A stretch of DNA of 64,000 nt from Trichostrongylus colubriformis. Lineage: Eukaryota > Nematoda > Chromadorea > Rhabditida > Trichostrongylidae. The position numbers were made by a program, and so were the translations under genes. A model generated the notes under the pieces. It had not been told where the DNA came from, searched no databases, and saw nothing but the letters and a program-made list of their open reading frames with translations. Below, piece after piece: positions 11,401-23,879 of this stretch (position 1 is the first letter of the stretch; each line of letters opens with the position of its first letter). The DNA lies in NCBI GenBank assembly GCA_963978905.1, contig OZ022260.1, positions 6,065,725 to 6,129,724 on the forward strand, written 5' to 3'.

Positions 11401-14400
11401 GACAATTCTATTCCGCACATCGCAAAGCACCAAGATGCGCTCGCCGTTATCCGTGCTGCTTTGCCCATTAAATTTTGTAAATAAAATTATTAGCCCAGAC
11501 ATCGCAAGGAAAGTAAATAGTTGCCTTCAACATTTTCTGCTAGATTATGACGACACTTTATGTGCACCATGTTACAATTGAAAAAATTCTTCGTCGATGG
11601 AGCTCTCACGTGGAGCATAACGGCCAGATATTGGATTTTCATGCACCTGCCAGTGCTATCTTACGTACGCCATACTATAATCGAATTTTGTAGCGGCGTC
11701 CTCACACAAAAAACAAAACACTGTTGCAGAAATGAGGAAAAGCTCAACAACGACTTTCAAGCCAGGACTTTTTCTACAGGAGAACGTAAGCATTTGTACA
11801 GATTGTTAGCAGAGCAGTGGATGGAGTCAAAAGTAGAACTTGGCATCCTTCTAGTTATCACTTTCAAGCGTGCAACATCAATAAGCGAATGAATGTTTCC
11901 ATGTTCTCAGTATTAGAATCTGTGGTGTTTCAGAAACAAGCATACCGGCGGACATGGGCTCCTAGGCGCTTCACTATATGAACCTTGAAAGATGAAAGAG
12001 GAGTATCGTAGATCCTTAGGATATTGTCGAGAACTCTAAAGGCTAACTCACTGATTTCAGCTCGACTCATGAAACTACGCTTTTTTCAGGCTGATGATGT
12101 ATCCTGAACATCCTTGAACTCTTTAACGATCTTATTATTAGATGACTTCATAGTCTTGTCAAGCTACAACTAGTGGGGGCGGCTTACACCTGCTTATTAT
12201 GCTTTTTCGATTTTGAAAATATTTTACAGCCGGTCCACAATTTATATTTCCTGCTCTGCAGGAATTTTTTTCTGTGATGCAAAATACATTCCCTGCTCTC
12301 GATCTACCAGTGCACCGGTTGCTTTGGATATTTAATGTTACACTTGTCAGCACCCTTCAGAATGAATTTGTAGTATTCCACAAAATTTTCTCGCCTTTTT
12401 TAGTATCGCTTTTTGTCAGGAGCAGTGGCAAAGTGTTGACTAGTGAAGGCAGGTTCACCCTATGTACTTGAATTTTTGATCGATCGAGGACACACTCTTG
12501 TTTTTTGCCACTTTTTTCTCAGTCAAATTTCAAAATAACTGATGGGGCGATAAGGATGAAGGACTTTAACCTTTGACGGATGACGTCCTTGAGCAAAACG
12601 AATTCGTCCCCAACTGTGAATCACTCGAAATTTTCCAGACATCGTGAATCCCTTAATGATTTCTATGAAGTCGAACGGAGGCGCACCATTTTAAGGCTAG
12701 CCTTCCTTTTAAGTTTTACTCAAATCACAGAATCATTGGTACGCTCGACGAGCTGATACTGTATCAGGCTCCAGGATGATTCTTGCGAAATTTTTCCTAG
12801 AGTTTCTTGAAACTCTCCAGAACGTTTAGAGGGGAATTCATACAGAGATAATTCGATCCACATAAACGGTGGATCGACTGTTCAGATGTGGATACTAACT
12901 ATGACCTCTTATATGAATATACTTTTCCAAAAAAAACAACAACAACAAATAGATAACTAAATGAGTACAGTGTGCGACCCATAAATGAGTACAATGTCCC
13001 ACATTATACTAAGGGGAGTCAGTAACGAAGTCTTACCACTGGATGGATCACGGGGCCTCTGAACGATAGACGAACGGGTCGAATCTTCAGGCCGTTAATG
13101 TAAATTGATCCACATAAAAACATCTTTCGGCAAGGCCGCTCATGGATAATTTGAACATCATGCTGAGGTTTCAGAAAGAGAGAACTCGGAGTAAATGAGT
13201 ACAAATAAAAAACCGATCCTCAAAACGAAGAGAATTGTGTTCAGTGTGAACAGTAGATGTGAAAAAGAAAAAGAATACAAATGTAAAGTAAAAAACTTCC
13301 GTATGTATAAGCAGATCCGATAGGATGTGTAATAGTCCGACATTATACAGTGTCCGTGCTTTAACGCAAGAACGCTAAGAATAGTGTGCGCCTAAAGGAG
13401 GCCACATGGGACAGTAAGACGATGCTATGGATGCATAATTTACCGTGATCCAGCAGTGCGGAGAATAGTGTGATCGCGAGTGCGACAGCAGCGCGTGCTC
13501 ACACAGTGGTTGCCCAAGACATTAGTGGGTTTATACTCAGATTCTATAAAATTATGTCCTTTTCGCTCGACGGGGATAGTATAGCGTTTTCGGGTGATAT
13601 GAAGAGTTACTAGATAATTTCTCCTACCGTAATCTTTAACAACCATTCAAAAAATCAGATTTATTTTTGCAATTTTTAGAAATACATTGTTGACTTTTCT
13701 AGCGTTGCTGTCACGAAAACATAGAGTTATCTATCTTGAGACCAACTTTGGCTATGTACAGAATGCAGAAATCCGGCGGAATTCACCTGGAAAGACTATT
13801 TCGCCCAAGCATTGTGACTTGTCATTCGCAGATGAATCTACGCTGCATTGTCTATTTGAAGGATATGAGTGTGAACAACTGTGACGGATTAAAATCGGCA
13901 TCGTATCGAAAATTATTCACATAAATAATCCCTGTAAAGATTCTCGAAATAGTGTTTATTTGAGTTACCTCACCTGCATGGACTACTATGCTGATTCGCT
14001 CCTAGTATTAACTCCCTCAACCGTCTTCTGAGCAACAAAGCCATTGTCGTGGTATTCGCCTGGACGTCTTGAGATTTAACCTTATAACTTTCCAATATGG
14101 TCGGTGACTTGCTGCGTTCACGCTTTGCTGAATGCATTGAGAGGGCGGATATTGCTTCCCTGCCATTTTGATTTCTGCTTTTCTTGATTTAGTTTTAATT
14201 GATGTGGTACTACGCCACTTTTGCCTTGGAATATGGCATAATGTCTAGGGATGCCTAAAAACGTACCTGAATAACTATGGGAAATTCTTAAAATATCTTC
14301 TCTTGAACTCATTATGAGCTGACTCTGCATTTTGCATGTTCCACGAGATCGAGAGTATCCCATCCCTTTTGAATAAAGGGTTGAGAAAGATGAACGCTCT

Positions 14401-14499
14401 TTTTTTCCACTTATCCTGGAGTTCCACTTTTTATGTAGGCTGTCTAAAGAGGAATCACTTTCAGTTATACTATCCTTGGGAAAAACAGCATCACTTGCA
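11401..14499. other. intergenic, nothing assignable
   Basis: About 3 kb without a recognisable gene. A 110-residue open frame at 11560-11892 has no motif I can name. Short repeats seen: a GATCCACATAAACGGTGGATC dyad near 12856-12877 and two nearby ATGAGTACARTGT units at about 12961-13000. Confidence 0.35.
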
Positions 14500-14560
14500 G
14501 AACTATCTAATTTTGGGTCATTTCATAAGAAGTGTCGTTATTTTTTTTTTTTGACGAAAT
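14500..14560 (-). repeat. terminal fragment of repeat family B
   Basis: TGGGTCATTTCATAAGAAGT followed by a T-run and GACGAAATTTTC is the reverse complement of the right end of family B (compare 8540-8590). Confidence 0.5.
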
Positions 14561-14635
14561 TTTCTTCATACATAAACAGTTGCAATAAGCAGCATGTCAT
14601 ATATCATGTGAAAGCAATTTTTTCTGCCTTATGAA

Positions 14636-14938
14636 AGTTGGTGGGGTCGGAGGTGGTGTAGTGACAGATGGCGCACACCCCACTCTCATGGAGCAGGATC
14701 GAATCCCGCATCAGCGCCCGCCCAGGGCAACCAAGCCTCCCATCCCTCCAGGGTCGGCAAATTGGTACCAGACTCGTCTGGGAGGATAAATGCACTGACT
14801 TGTACATCGGCTGGCCACCGTAAGTCATTGTATAGGCCATATCACATTCAGCAGCCATCACGATCTGTATGGAACTAGAATGTGCGGCACGTCCAGGAAG
14901 GGATTGATCAACGCCAAAAACTTTATCCCTTATCCTTT
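14636..14938 (+). mobile_element. tRNA-derived SINE (family G), best copy
   Basis: The left part holds RNA polymerase III promoter-like boxes: an A-box-like GGTGTAGTGAC at about 14653 and a B-box-like GGATCGAATCC at about 14697-14707, with the spacing expected of a tRNA-derived head. A unique body and a TTTATCCCTTATCC tail follow. The flanks repeat as CTTATGAAAGTTGG (left) and CTTTATGAAAGTCGG (right), a plausible target duplication. Related copies are at 33040-33298 (reversed), 36000-36175, 39705-39965 and 51185-51350. The LINE partner is unknown. Confidence 0.7.
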
Positions 14939-15109
14939 ATGAAAGTCGGTTTCCAGTTTTTGAGTAGTTAGAATGGGGCCGGCGTTCGAGCTGACGGAGG
15001 GGTAGGTCCAGACGACAAAAACTGGCCAAACCGGCAATTAATTAAACTATGTTTCATTCTAGGACAATCAACAAATCATGGGTTTCGTACTCAGCCCCGA
15101 CTTTTTCTG

Positions 15110-15855
15110 CATTTTCCGACATTCGGTTGATTAAGAAGTCGCATCGTTCTATCTAAGCAACTTTTCCGAAAGCGCTCATGTTTGTTCAGAAGGGAACTTT
15201 TCCTTTCAATTTTCTCACTCAGCATTGCTTTATGGACCAGTCGGAATAATTTTCTGCTCTTCCAAAGGTGTTCCGTTTTTCTTTGATTCATATTGGATTT
15301 TAAATTTGTGTGATGGAGGCCCAGTCATTACTGGGCGATTTTTTCTCAACAGAAACTCAACAAACTCGGTCAGTAATGTTTCCTCGTCCCTACTCATTAT
15401 CTGTACCTGAGGTTTCACCACTTTTTCAGCTGATTAGTTGAGAAAATTTTCTTGCCTTGGTTCGAAGTGTCGAAAGCCACCGAGTAGTAGCGGGAAAGCT
15501 AAATGTGGAAAAAAGCGACATGATTTTTCAAGCAACCAATTGGTGAAACTTGCAGAATAGGTTGAGGCTAAGTACGAGACATCTGATGAGTAAACTTTTC
15601 TGAAGCAAAATATAGCTTTTCAATTAATTACCGGTGTCTATTTTTGTCGACTAAACCACTTCGCGAACCTGAAATTCGCTCCCATTATGACTCACACAGA
15701 AACTGGTCATGCCATTTTGCTGAGCAGAAAAATCTCTTCCGACTGATCCGTAAGGTGCTGCGAAAACTTGTAACTGTATGGGAAAAATTCTGCTGGAAAA
15801 AGACGACACTTTTCATGAAATGACCAAATATATTTGAAAATCGAGCGCTCAACCA
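15110..15855 (+). repeat. dispersed repeat family B, copy 2
   Basis: Second long copy of the family at 7885-8590, same strand, ending ...GACACTTTTCATGAAATGACC. Confidence 0.65.
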
Positions 15856-16082
15856 TCGTGGCGTGTTTGAAGCAATGTCTATAGAATGTAATTCTGGTTG
15901 ATAGGTCCCCAAAAATATTTAGGAACAGAAAGGCCGGACCGCAAAAAGAAGGAGAGCCCATATGGGAAGGGAGAATATTCGAAAACTGCGAGCCCACGCT
16001 GACCTCCTTCTATGCTAAATATGTGTCAGGCATTTTCCTTTTGACGTATTCAACACTGACAAGCTTATTCGTTGCCAATATC

Positions 16083-16088
16083 TTTATT
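16083..16088 (-). promoter_or_regulatory. polyadenylation signal of the collagen gene
   Basis: AATAAA on the minus strand, about 83 bases after the collagen stop codon, the usual distance in nematodes. Confidence 0.6.
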
Positions 16089-16170
16089 CAATCAGTCAAT
16101 GTGTAGTGATCAGCATCTGATTGAATAGCTTGATTCTAGGACATTTCGATAGTCATTACTCTCAAACCCT

Positions 16171-17194
16171 TCATGCCGTGGAGTTGTGCTTGTGAGTTTC
16201 TTTGACTTCAGAAGTGGCTGAGTAGTTTTCCACTGCTGCGACAGCACTCTTTCTCATCGCCAATACAGTACTTCTAGAGGGACATGGACAATATGCAGCA
16301 TCACTGCCAGGTTGTCCTTCGGGTCCAGGGGCTCCCGGTTGACCGTCGGGTCCAGGTGGTCCAGGGTTTCCTGGAGGTCCAGGAGGTCCTGGTGGTCCGG
16401 CCGCAGCTGCTGCACCGCCTTGTCCATCCGCACCAGCCGGACCTGGTGGTCCCATCGGTCCTGGTGGGCCAGGAGGTCCAGGTAATCCAGCTCCTTTCTT
16501 TCCATCTGCACCAGGTTGACCTGGCGCTCCGGGTTGACCCGGTGCTCCGGGAGCTCCAGCGTCTCCTGGTGGTCCTGGAGGTCCTGGCATTCCGACTCCT
16601 GGAGCAGAGACTCCGGTGCCTGGCATTCCAGTGGGACCTGGAGGTCCAGGTGGTCCTTCCGCGCCGGGTGGTCCCGGAGGACCCACTGGGCACTTGATGC
16701 AACCTCCTGCTCCTCCTCCACCTGAGATAGAAATGCCATCGTTTCCTCTTCTGCCTGGCTTTCCTGCGATTCCTGGTTCTCCCGGCAGGCCTGGAGATCC
16801 CGGTGGCCCTGGTGGCCCAACTTGGCAATCGCCTGGTGGTGGGGCACAGTTGCAGTGTGCTGGATATGCTTGGCGACGTTCACGAGCAATCATGGATCGT
16901 GCATGACGGAACGCATCTTGTGGAGCTGGCCTCATTCCATGCCAAGCGGAATTGGCCATGTCCTGTAAGCATACGTTCAGTATACCTCCAGCTGGTAAAT
17001 TTCTGTTGGACCAAAAGTATCCTGGAAGTTTGTAAAATGAGAATCAAAGGTACCTTGAAATCAGCGAGTTCCTCAATTGCATCGTCATAGAAGTTGTTGA
17101 TGTCGTTGATAAGATAGCCGACGAGGATAATGCTGAACGTGGTGGCAATGGCTGCTACACCGGCCACACCGGATACGACAGTAGTCAAACCCAT
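16171..17194 (-). CDS. nematode cuticle collagen, two exons
   Basis: Structural collagen secreted by the hypodermis into the cuticle. Exon 1 is 17054-17194 and exon 2 is 16171-16962, joined across a 91-base intron with GT and AG ends in phase 0; the product is 310 residues. Residues 1-47 hold a hydrophobic signal-anchor-like segment ([13 protein letters not shown]) and the conserved LINDINNF...ELADFKDMANSAW block. RERR at 74-77 fits a furin-type processing site. Cysteines flank the Gly-X-Y tracts: 84/86/93, CIKC at 135-138, and CPC at 272-274. Gly-X-Y repeats run from 96 to about 267, with short interruptions at the CIKC cluster and at a GAAAAAG-like stretch. The length is typical. TTTAG directly before ACGATG could be a trans-splice acceptor. 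The pattern is cuticle collagen; no exact orthologue is named. Confidence 0.95.
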
Positions 17195-17202
17195 CGTCTA
17201 AA
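17195..17202 (-). promoter_or_regulatory. candidate trans-splice acceptor before the collagen ATG
   Basis: The minus strand reads GCTTTAG then ACGATG. A 3' splice site immediately before the start codon is common where nematode mRNAs receive a spliced leader. It could instead end an ordinary 5' intron. Confidence 0.4.
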
Positions 17203-17340
17203 GCAGAGCCATAATAATAAATGTTGAGAACAATGCTTCCGGGATATGACTATCCGGTTTAGATTGAACTCACCCAAACAGGGTACCGCTGCTGCCGCTG
17301 CTGTCGCTGCGGATGACTGTCTTCCGAAGACGTCGACGTG

Positions 17341-17349
17341 CTTAAATAG
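17341..17349 (-). promoter_or_regulatory. TATA-like box upstream of collagen
   Basis: CTATTTAAG on the minus strand about 150 bases before the collagen start. A GCN-triplet run (17283-17310) lies between it and the gene. The call rests on position and sequence only. Confidence 0.3.
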
Positions 17350-18269
17350 GCCTCGTTTCGTGGTCACTTTACAGTGGCATTCTCGAAGGCACGACCAGAT
17401 CTGTCGCGTTTTTGTCGAATCGCCATGACGGCCCACAGCTTGCTCGTACCGCCCTCTTTTCAAGGCTGGCCTTGTGCTGCCTACGCCGGTATGAACATAG
17501 GATAAAAGTCGTCGTTCCGGTATTCTAAAATCAACTCGATTCACCATGAAGTGCGCGTCAATTTGAAAGCAGGGAAGAGATGACGAAATGGTTTCCAGTG
17601 ACCCAGTCGTTCAGAAATCTTATCCAACTCGTACAACTCCTCTTCGCGCGCAACTCCTCCGCTTCCTTGGCTCCACTCCCGTTTTCCTCTTTTGAGGACA
17701 TGATACTCCCTTCGGACTTCTGGGAAACTCTCTGATTCACTGCTTGATCCGAGCGTTTCAATCTAAGACGAGCAAAAGTTTCAGATGTGCACTTGTCCCA
17801 GAGTGGTCGTGGACTTGCACTATTCTTTCTCGAAGCATGTTTATCAGTGGCAATCAGCTACAAAAGCGCAGCCAACGGTTTCAATGTTGGCAGCCACCAA
17901 AATGGTAATCTCAATGAGTGATAACATTCAGTGAGATCAGCCCCCAGTGATAACAAAAGCTGCCAGTTGGTCTAAACAACTTTTATTTGGCGGAACATCA
18001 TGCCCTTCCATGCAGCACCATCTTCCCTCATAATCTCAGCGCCTCAACGCCATCCTGATTGCCTGAGGGTACGGTTTACCTACAATGCAAATGCAAGGGT
18101 CGGAGCCGGCAGGAGGTGCTTGAGAAGCTCCTGATATCGTGAAGAAATGCAACGATCACTGAGCAGTTCATGTCTACTTTAATAAGTCAAACGTAACCAC
18201 CAAAAAATGGTTAGGGAAGATGATGCAGAAAGGTAATTTACGGGTCGGATATGCTCTCCTGTCATTTGG
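17350..18269. other. upstream of collagen, nothing else assignable
   Basis: No coding or repeat signal that I can support; it probably includes regulatory sequence of the collagen gene. Confidence 0.4.
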
Positions 18270-18494
18270 GGGTGTGGGCAGATATGACAGTGAATGGCCT
18301 GGCCGCCCGCGGCGAGCGGCGCGGCAGGTGCGAGTGCCAGTGGCAGGGCATGGCAGCCTTCGAGCGAGGCAGTGTGGCATGGGAGGAGGCGCAGATGTGA
18401 CGCAGCCACGCTTTTCCGGGCTAACAAGAGCAATCGATTCGCAAGTCATACTGGTGGCGCCGCGAAGCGATTCGCTGTCATATCTGCCACACCC
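18270..18494. mobile_element. TIR MITE family F, copy 1
   Basis: Terminal inverted repeats GGGTGTGGGCAGATATGACAG and CTGTCATATCTGCCACACCC bound a GC-rich body with no open frame of its own. The body (GCATGG.AGCC, GTGACGCAG.CACGC, AATCGATTYG, GGTGGCGCCGCG) recurs at 21224-21510 and, reversed, at 50914-51200. Non-autonomous DNA transposon; superfamily not assigned. Confidence 0.75.
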
Positions 18495-20860
18495 GTCAGT
18501 TGGGATTGTGCTCACGAGTATAAACGGAAATTGGGAACCCATTCATTTACCCCATCATCACATGGCTCTTAGGTGAACGGGCGTCACGCGTCCCATGGGA
18601 TTACGATGATGTTCAGAAAGATTCCTGAGAAGGCTGGACCACCTGACCTTGCAGCTTCTTTCCCATGCATAAAAAAAGATATTGATTTTATCCGCTAGCG
18701 AACTAAGGCAGTCCAGTTTCGCAATGTGAGCGACTTTTTCCGCTGCTATTACTTAACCGATTACAACCTTGAGACAAGTACCACTAAAACGGCAAAAACC
18801 TCAGGTTCAATAGCTGTGTTCTTGGAGTTTTTCGAGGTAATCAATTGCGTTCGTCCTTCATTTCATGAATATGTGAAGTTTTTGTACGTTTAGTTCTTAA
18901 CTGCCGGTCCAACATTGCATTGCTCCGTTTCATTTAATGGAAGTCGAAAACTGGAGTATCGCATTTTCACTAGGCAGTTCCGTGTGATGATTCCTTTGTT
19001 CTCAGTTCCAGCATAAATTACAGCTGTTGATGTCCGTTTGTCGTTAACAAAAACAAGTTCGGACTTTAATGAAAGCAATTTCATCGCCATTGAGCAATTC
19101 ATAATGTCATGTCCACTTTTTGCTTAATTGAATCTGTAGCATGGAACTGTGGCCATACAGGGGGAGGGGGCAATGTGAGTCAAGGGTAGCACAGGGTATT
19201 ATGACGTACATAGTAACCAGTTCTAGGGAATGGAATAAGCTCCGGTATAGGTGAAGCGGTTTACTTGTTCAAAAGTGGTCATCGCTCGATGTGTTTAACC
19301 AAACTGAAATTTTTTTCATCTCTCCTAGGTTCGGACTCACCTGCGTAACTATGTACTTCTCCGTCACACAGACTCGTCTGACTATCTGGGATGACTGCGA
19401 ATTTCGAAATCTTTTAGTATAGTCTGTTTCGGTCGCAGACATACATATTCCAAACACTCCATTTCTTCGTGGACTGATTTTAGTGGATCCCTACAGTCCT
19501 CATTACTCACTTTTAGGTATCTCAAATGTTTCTTTATGAAGAAATTTATGTGAAAAGAAAAATATGTAGGCTAGGTATAGTTTTCATAAACCATAAAAAT
19601 CGGGTTGCACATTACGGTAACAATTTTTGGATATTTCGATGCTGTTTCAAGGGCGCTACTGCACACCAATCGCCCGGCAAATTATTAGGGATGGATTGAC
19701 AAGTGATAGGGCTGAGTTTGGAATATCTGCTCAGGTAGACCGAGATGGATGTAGAGTAAACGGGGTTATTCTGATGTTGTGAGAAAGTTTCGTAGAGAAA
19801 AACCGCATAACCCTTTGAATGAATCATAACCTCCTAAAATTGCAGGGACATTCTATGCCACGTCAAAACAATGAAGGTAAGGTCAGGGTAATCAATTCGT
19901 ACGTAGTCGGACACCATGGCTGCGCTTCCATCCAAGATCATTGTGCCATTTCTATGATAGTTCGGTGTATACAACGACCCACTGCAGTAGAACGATAAAA
20001 AGTCACTTTTTTTTGTTTTCCGGAGCAGCTTTCAGAGATCATGAGTATCTTGGACTCGATGTTTCACATCCTACATGCATTTCCATGGTGCTACGGTTTC
20101 GTACACACAGGAAACATGGCTTATTCAGAAGAGATTGTATGATGACCGCTTTTCAGTATCGGTTCCATCTGATTATCAGATAGCTTTTTCCTCTTCTTTG
20201 TCTCCAGTGGAAGGGACACCAGTGAAGTGACAAGTGGTTAGAGTACAGATATCAAAAATGGCAGCCAAATCCTTTCTACTAGCCACAACATGCGTCCTGT
20301 TCTAATCGCCTGCTACTAACGTTGTACAGCGTCTTTCAGTGGCACTTCTGTTCCACTACTTTTTCATGTACTACATCTTCGCCAGCTGCTCTTCTCATTA
20401 AAAACGCAAAAAGTCGTTTCAGTCTGCCTTCGAATGAATTTATCTTTTCTTATCCATCTCACCACCACACTAAAGTTAATTTCCGTTTTTTCCCGATATC
20501 GTGAACCGAATCGTTGTACGGTTCCACTTACATTCATACCTGCCACGAAAAACCTTTTTGTACAGAAGCATCGGCGAACGGATTCTCGGTGACGTCGAAA
20601 TGTAATTTATTCTCTGCAAAGGCCTTGAGGGCTCAAAACCCATAGAGAAAGATATTTATTCGTTGAATGTTGACGGTGAAAAAAGGATCAAAATGAAAGT
20701 TGAAAATGAGGTTGAAGTTGATTGATAAAAATGCCGCTGAAGACTTCGTATAAGTCGCATCACCAAAGAAGTAGCTGATTGCAAGTTTTACAGATGAAAA
20801 ATGGGTCTTGCATGCCTGTCAACAAAGTCGACCGGTTTTTTTTTTCAGTAATTTGCCTTA
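18495..20860. other. intergenic, nothing assignable
   Basis: No recognisable gene or repeat. Several 60-80 residue open frames occur but none shows a domain motif. Confidence 0.35.
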
Positions 20861-20864
20861 TTGC

Positions 20865-20985
20865 TTTACTCTTTTCAGTTACGTACATACCTTATCATGT
20901 GTTTTAATTTTTTCAGTTTTTAGTTTCAGTTAATCTTATGCCTTTCAGTTCAGTTTTCAGTTTCAGTTAATCTTATGCCTTACCT
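20865..20985 (+). repeat. short tandem duplication, TCAGTTTCAGTTAATCTTATG
   Basis: A unit of about 40 bases containing TTTCAGTTAATCTTATGCCT occurs twice in tandem within a CAGTTTT-rich tract. Confidence 0.7.
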
Positions 20986-21223
20986 TGTGCTTTACAGTAT
21001 TTTTTATAACTCACTTTGTAATATAGTCCGTTTCATACACATTTCACCACATGATCAAACGATTCGTACCCATAGCTCTAGAAGCGTTTGATGACATTCT
21101 GGTAATTACGTTGTAGATCCTGGCATGTGATAGGCCTGTAGTGTTGGAAGGGTTTCTACATTTGTATTCTCTGAGCAGAGTTACAAGGCCGCTTTCTGAC
21201 TCAAATATACCACATGCAAATAC

Positions 21224-21510
21224 ACACCCAGGAGTGGGGTTACTTACGACAGAAAATCGCGTGGTCGCCCGTGGCAACGGGCGCGGCTGGTCGAGTGCTA
21301 GTGGTAGGGCATGGAAGCCTACAAGCAAGGTAGCGTGGCATGGGTGGAGGAGGCAGGGTGGCATGGATGGAAGTGCAGAGGTGACGCAGTCACGCTCTGG
21401 CGGACTCCCAAGGGCAATCGATTTGGCAAGTCGTACTGGTGGCGCCGCGAGTGCGATGCCGCAAAGCGATAATCTGTCGTAAGTAGCCCTACCACACACC
21501 CAGTAGCCGC
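21224..21510. mobile_element. TIR MITE family F, copy 2
   Basis: The left end GGGTTACTTACGACAGA pairs with the right end TCTGTCGTAAGTAGCCCT. The body matches copies at 18270-18494 and 50914-51200 and has a short internal duplication (GCATGGGTGGAGG / GGCATGGATGGAAG). Confidence 0.7.
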
Positions 21511-22955
21511 ATGGTGGAGAGGTAAGTGCCTGCCTCCATGATCTGGAGACGATGATTCGGGTCCCGGGGAGACTTTGCTTTTGCCATTTGTTGAACTTTT
21601 TCTACTAACTATAGAAAACACTTCTGCCTTGACATGACCTCATTTCGATGGTCCTCTTGGCTCATGCATGTTCAAATGAGGCGCACTTTTCGCAAATATA
21701 GTGTCCGATCAATGTCAGCGTTTTCTATGGCTTCAACTTTTGCACCATTCCTTGGCGCTCTCTGAATACAGCTACCTCCACCTACGAGCACACAATCACA
21801 CCCAGCTAAGGAATGTGTTTTCCGAAATCATGATAATTTCGAGTTTTTTTTTTTGTAAACACGTGAATATAGACAGTAGGCCAACAGTACTTCTTCGCTT
21901 GGCACTAACAGAACAAGAGGCTAAAGCATTTGTTGAGTTTCTCAGTTGATGAAAATGCGTGATGAGAGGCAAATTCCCCACGAAGTTTTGCGAGTACATG
22001 CCATACATTGGATTTTCATTGAAATGCTTTCTTTGCTCGTTTCTGTTTTCCCACACTTTCCGGTTCGGTATTTGCAAACCTTCTCAGCGAACGGAAAAAA
22101 GCTATTTTGACAGTGAGAAGAATTAAGAAGAAATCATCAGGTATTTTGGTCAGATGATGCCCCATATAGTGCAAAAAGCAGTTCCAAATTGCCATTTCTC
22201 CTAGAACATTCAAACGACGAGTTTTGTTAGAACACTTGACTGTAAAATCATCTTGATTCTTTTATTCGAAGATTCCGGAAGGAAACAAAGAAGGAAAGCA
22301 GAACTGGTAACGACGTTTCCTGAAAATGAAAAGGCCAGCTGTGAAGTGATAATCTAGACTCGAAAAACGAAACTCGAAATGCTCGTATCCAGAGTTCTTG
22401 CAAAGAACTTATCGCGCTTGACTTCAGCTGCAGCAATTCACCATTTCTATGAGGGCGGGGCTTGTTTGCGGCTGGTTAGCATAGTCGCTCGTGGTGTTCA
22501 TCTATCCCTCAGTGGCTACTGTTTGAGGGAGACAGGGAAGGAGTGAGAGGAGGGGTCCTATTCCTTGCGTTTTGGCCGTTACATCCAGTCATTCATTGTG
22601 TTGCACTATCTAGTGCTTTGGCTTTGAAGCCTTTCAGCCGAGCAATAACGCCTATCGGCGCCTTTGAGGAGTGTTATCGACATGCTTTGTAGGGAGTTCA
22701 GTATCACCGAGGCAGTTCTAGTAACGGATATTTATGGGTGATTTCTTGCTCACTTTCAGTGTGAGAAGCTTCAGACTCGAAAAAATCCTCGGAGGAGAGG
22801 ACTATGCAGGTGTCACGGGTCAATGTTGGCTGACGAAGGGGTCACGGTCAGACAAAAGACAGCGGCATGAGAAACAGTGCTCCATCATCATTGCTTCTAT
22901 TGCTATTGTTATTGCTAGCACCGGTTCTTCTCTAATGATCTGACATCTTATGTGA
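21511..22955. other. intergenic, nothing assignable
   Basis: No recognised gene or repeat. Confidence 0.35.
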
Positions 22956-22962
22956 ATGCATA

Positions 22963-23005
22963 CTCTCTCTCTCCCTCTCTCTCTCTCCCTCTCTCTGCTA
23001 GCTAG
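22963..23005 (+). repeat. CT microsatellite
   Basis: Runs of CTCTCTC broken by CCCT units. Confidence 0.85.
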
Positions 23006-23635
23006 CCTCTCTTTCTCTACTACACTCGGAAACTCGTCCGCTCCTGACGAATTTTACAAACCCTTATTTCAATGCCCTGATGGCATATTTTCCACATATC
23101 TTTCTTGCCCAGCAAGTACATTGCATTTTCACTTCCGTTCTCTCGAGGCTGGTCGTGGCAGATATATTCCAAATGGGACGTTCGAATGTTAATACCACGA
23201 TTAGAGTGACCATGAAACTCATCAAAGGGAAATGACAACGTCGACCGGTAGATTATCGCAACAGCGAATCCTTGTCACTCACCCGCCGAGCACAAGTGAC
23301 CGATTTCTGCAGGGGAGGTAGAATCTGGAGTCAGGCACCGATCCTTTGGTATGTGAAATGTTTTTTTCTCACCAGAAACAGTGTGGTGGTGAAAGGACAT
23401 TCACCCTATGAAATGACTTGAGAGATCCAAAAAATAACGATCACTGGGGGGTTAAGATATATATATGTGCGAGTTGATGCAAGTAGTATTATATGTGGTC
23501 ACCACAGATGTCGTCCAACAATAAAGCATCAATGTATCATCGTTGATGCTCGCCAGAACCTCAAGCTTGGTAATAAACGAAGAATAGGCGCAAAAAATGA
23601 GTATCAAAGGCACACCACAGATAATCGGATTACTG
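23006..23635. other. no feature seen
   Basis: Nothing supportable apart from a short ATATATAT run at 23456-23465. Confidence 0.4.
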
Positions 23636-23639
23636 GTTT

Positions 23640-23800
23640 ACTTTCTTGGGACACGTAGTCCTTAGATAAGTGCTGAGACTGCGTCTTTGTACAGTGCACC
23701 CTCACGGTGTTATACCTGCCTGAACACAATTGAGCCACGCCAATTCGACCAAATGACACCTGGCCTTAGACGAGCAATTTCTAATGTGGAAGCTGCTTTC
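23640..23800 (+). repeat. dispersed repeat family D, forward copy 2
   Basis: Aligns with 6525-6690 (TTTACTTTCTTGGGACA...GTCCTTAGATAA ... GAGCCACG ... CTGGCCTTAGACG). Confidence 0.5.
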
Positions 23801-23879
23801 ACTACCGGAATGGCTGGTCATCAAATTACCTTCTCTTATCGCAGTTACCTTCTCCACATGAGCGCCGCGTTGAAACCTC

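Noticed and set aside
16254..16889. Long open frames in other frames over the collagen exon (137-211 codons)
   Set aside because: They are shadows of the Gly-X-Y repeat; codon periodicity of the repeat keeps all frames open.
17185..17547. 120-codon minus-strand frame upstream of collagen, as an N-terminal extension
   Set aside because: It ends out of frame with collagen exon 1 and is basic, low-complexity sequence; the conserved collagen start is at 17194.
18174..18576. Open frames of 84-122 codons on both strands
   Set aside because: They come from the GC-rich body of MITE family F; the same happens at 21.2 and 50.9 kb.
22963..23005. CT tract as a CRISPR or regulatory array
   Set aside because: Simple microsatellite; no repeat-spacer structure, and CRISPR is not expected in an animal genome.
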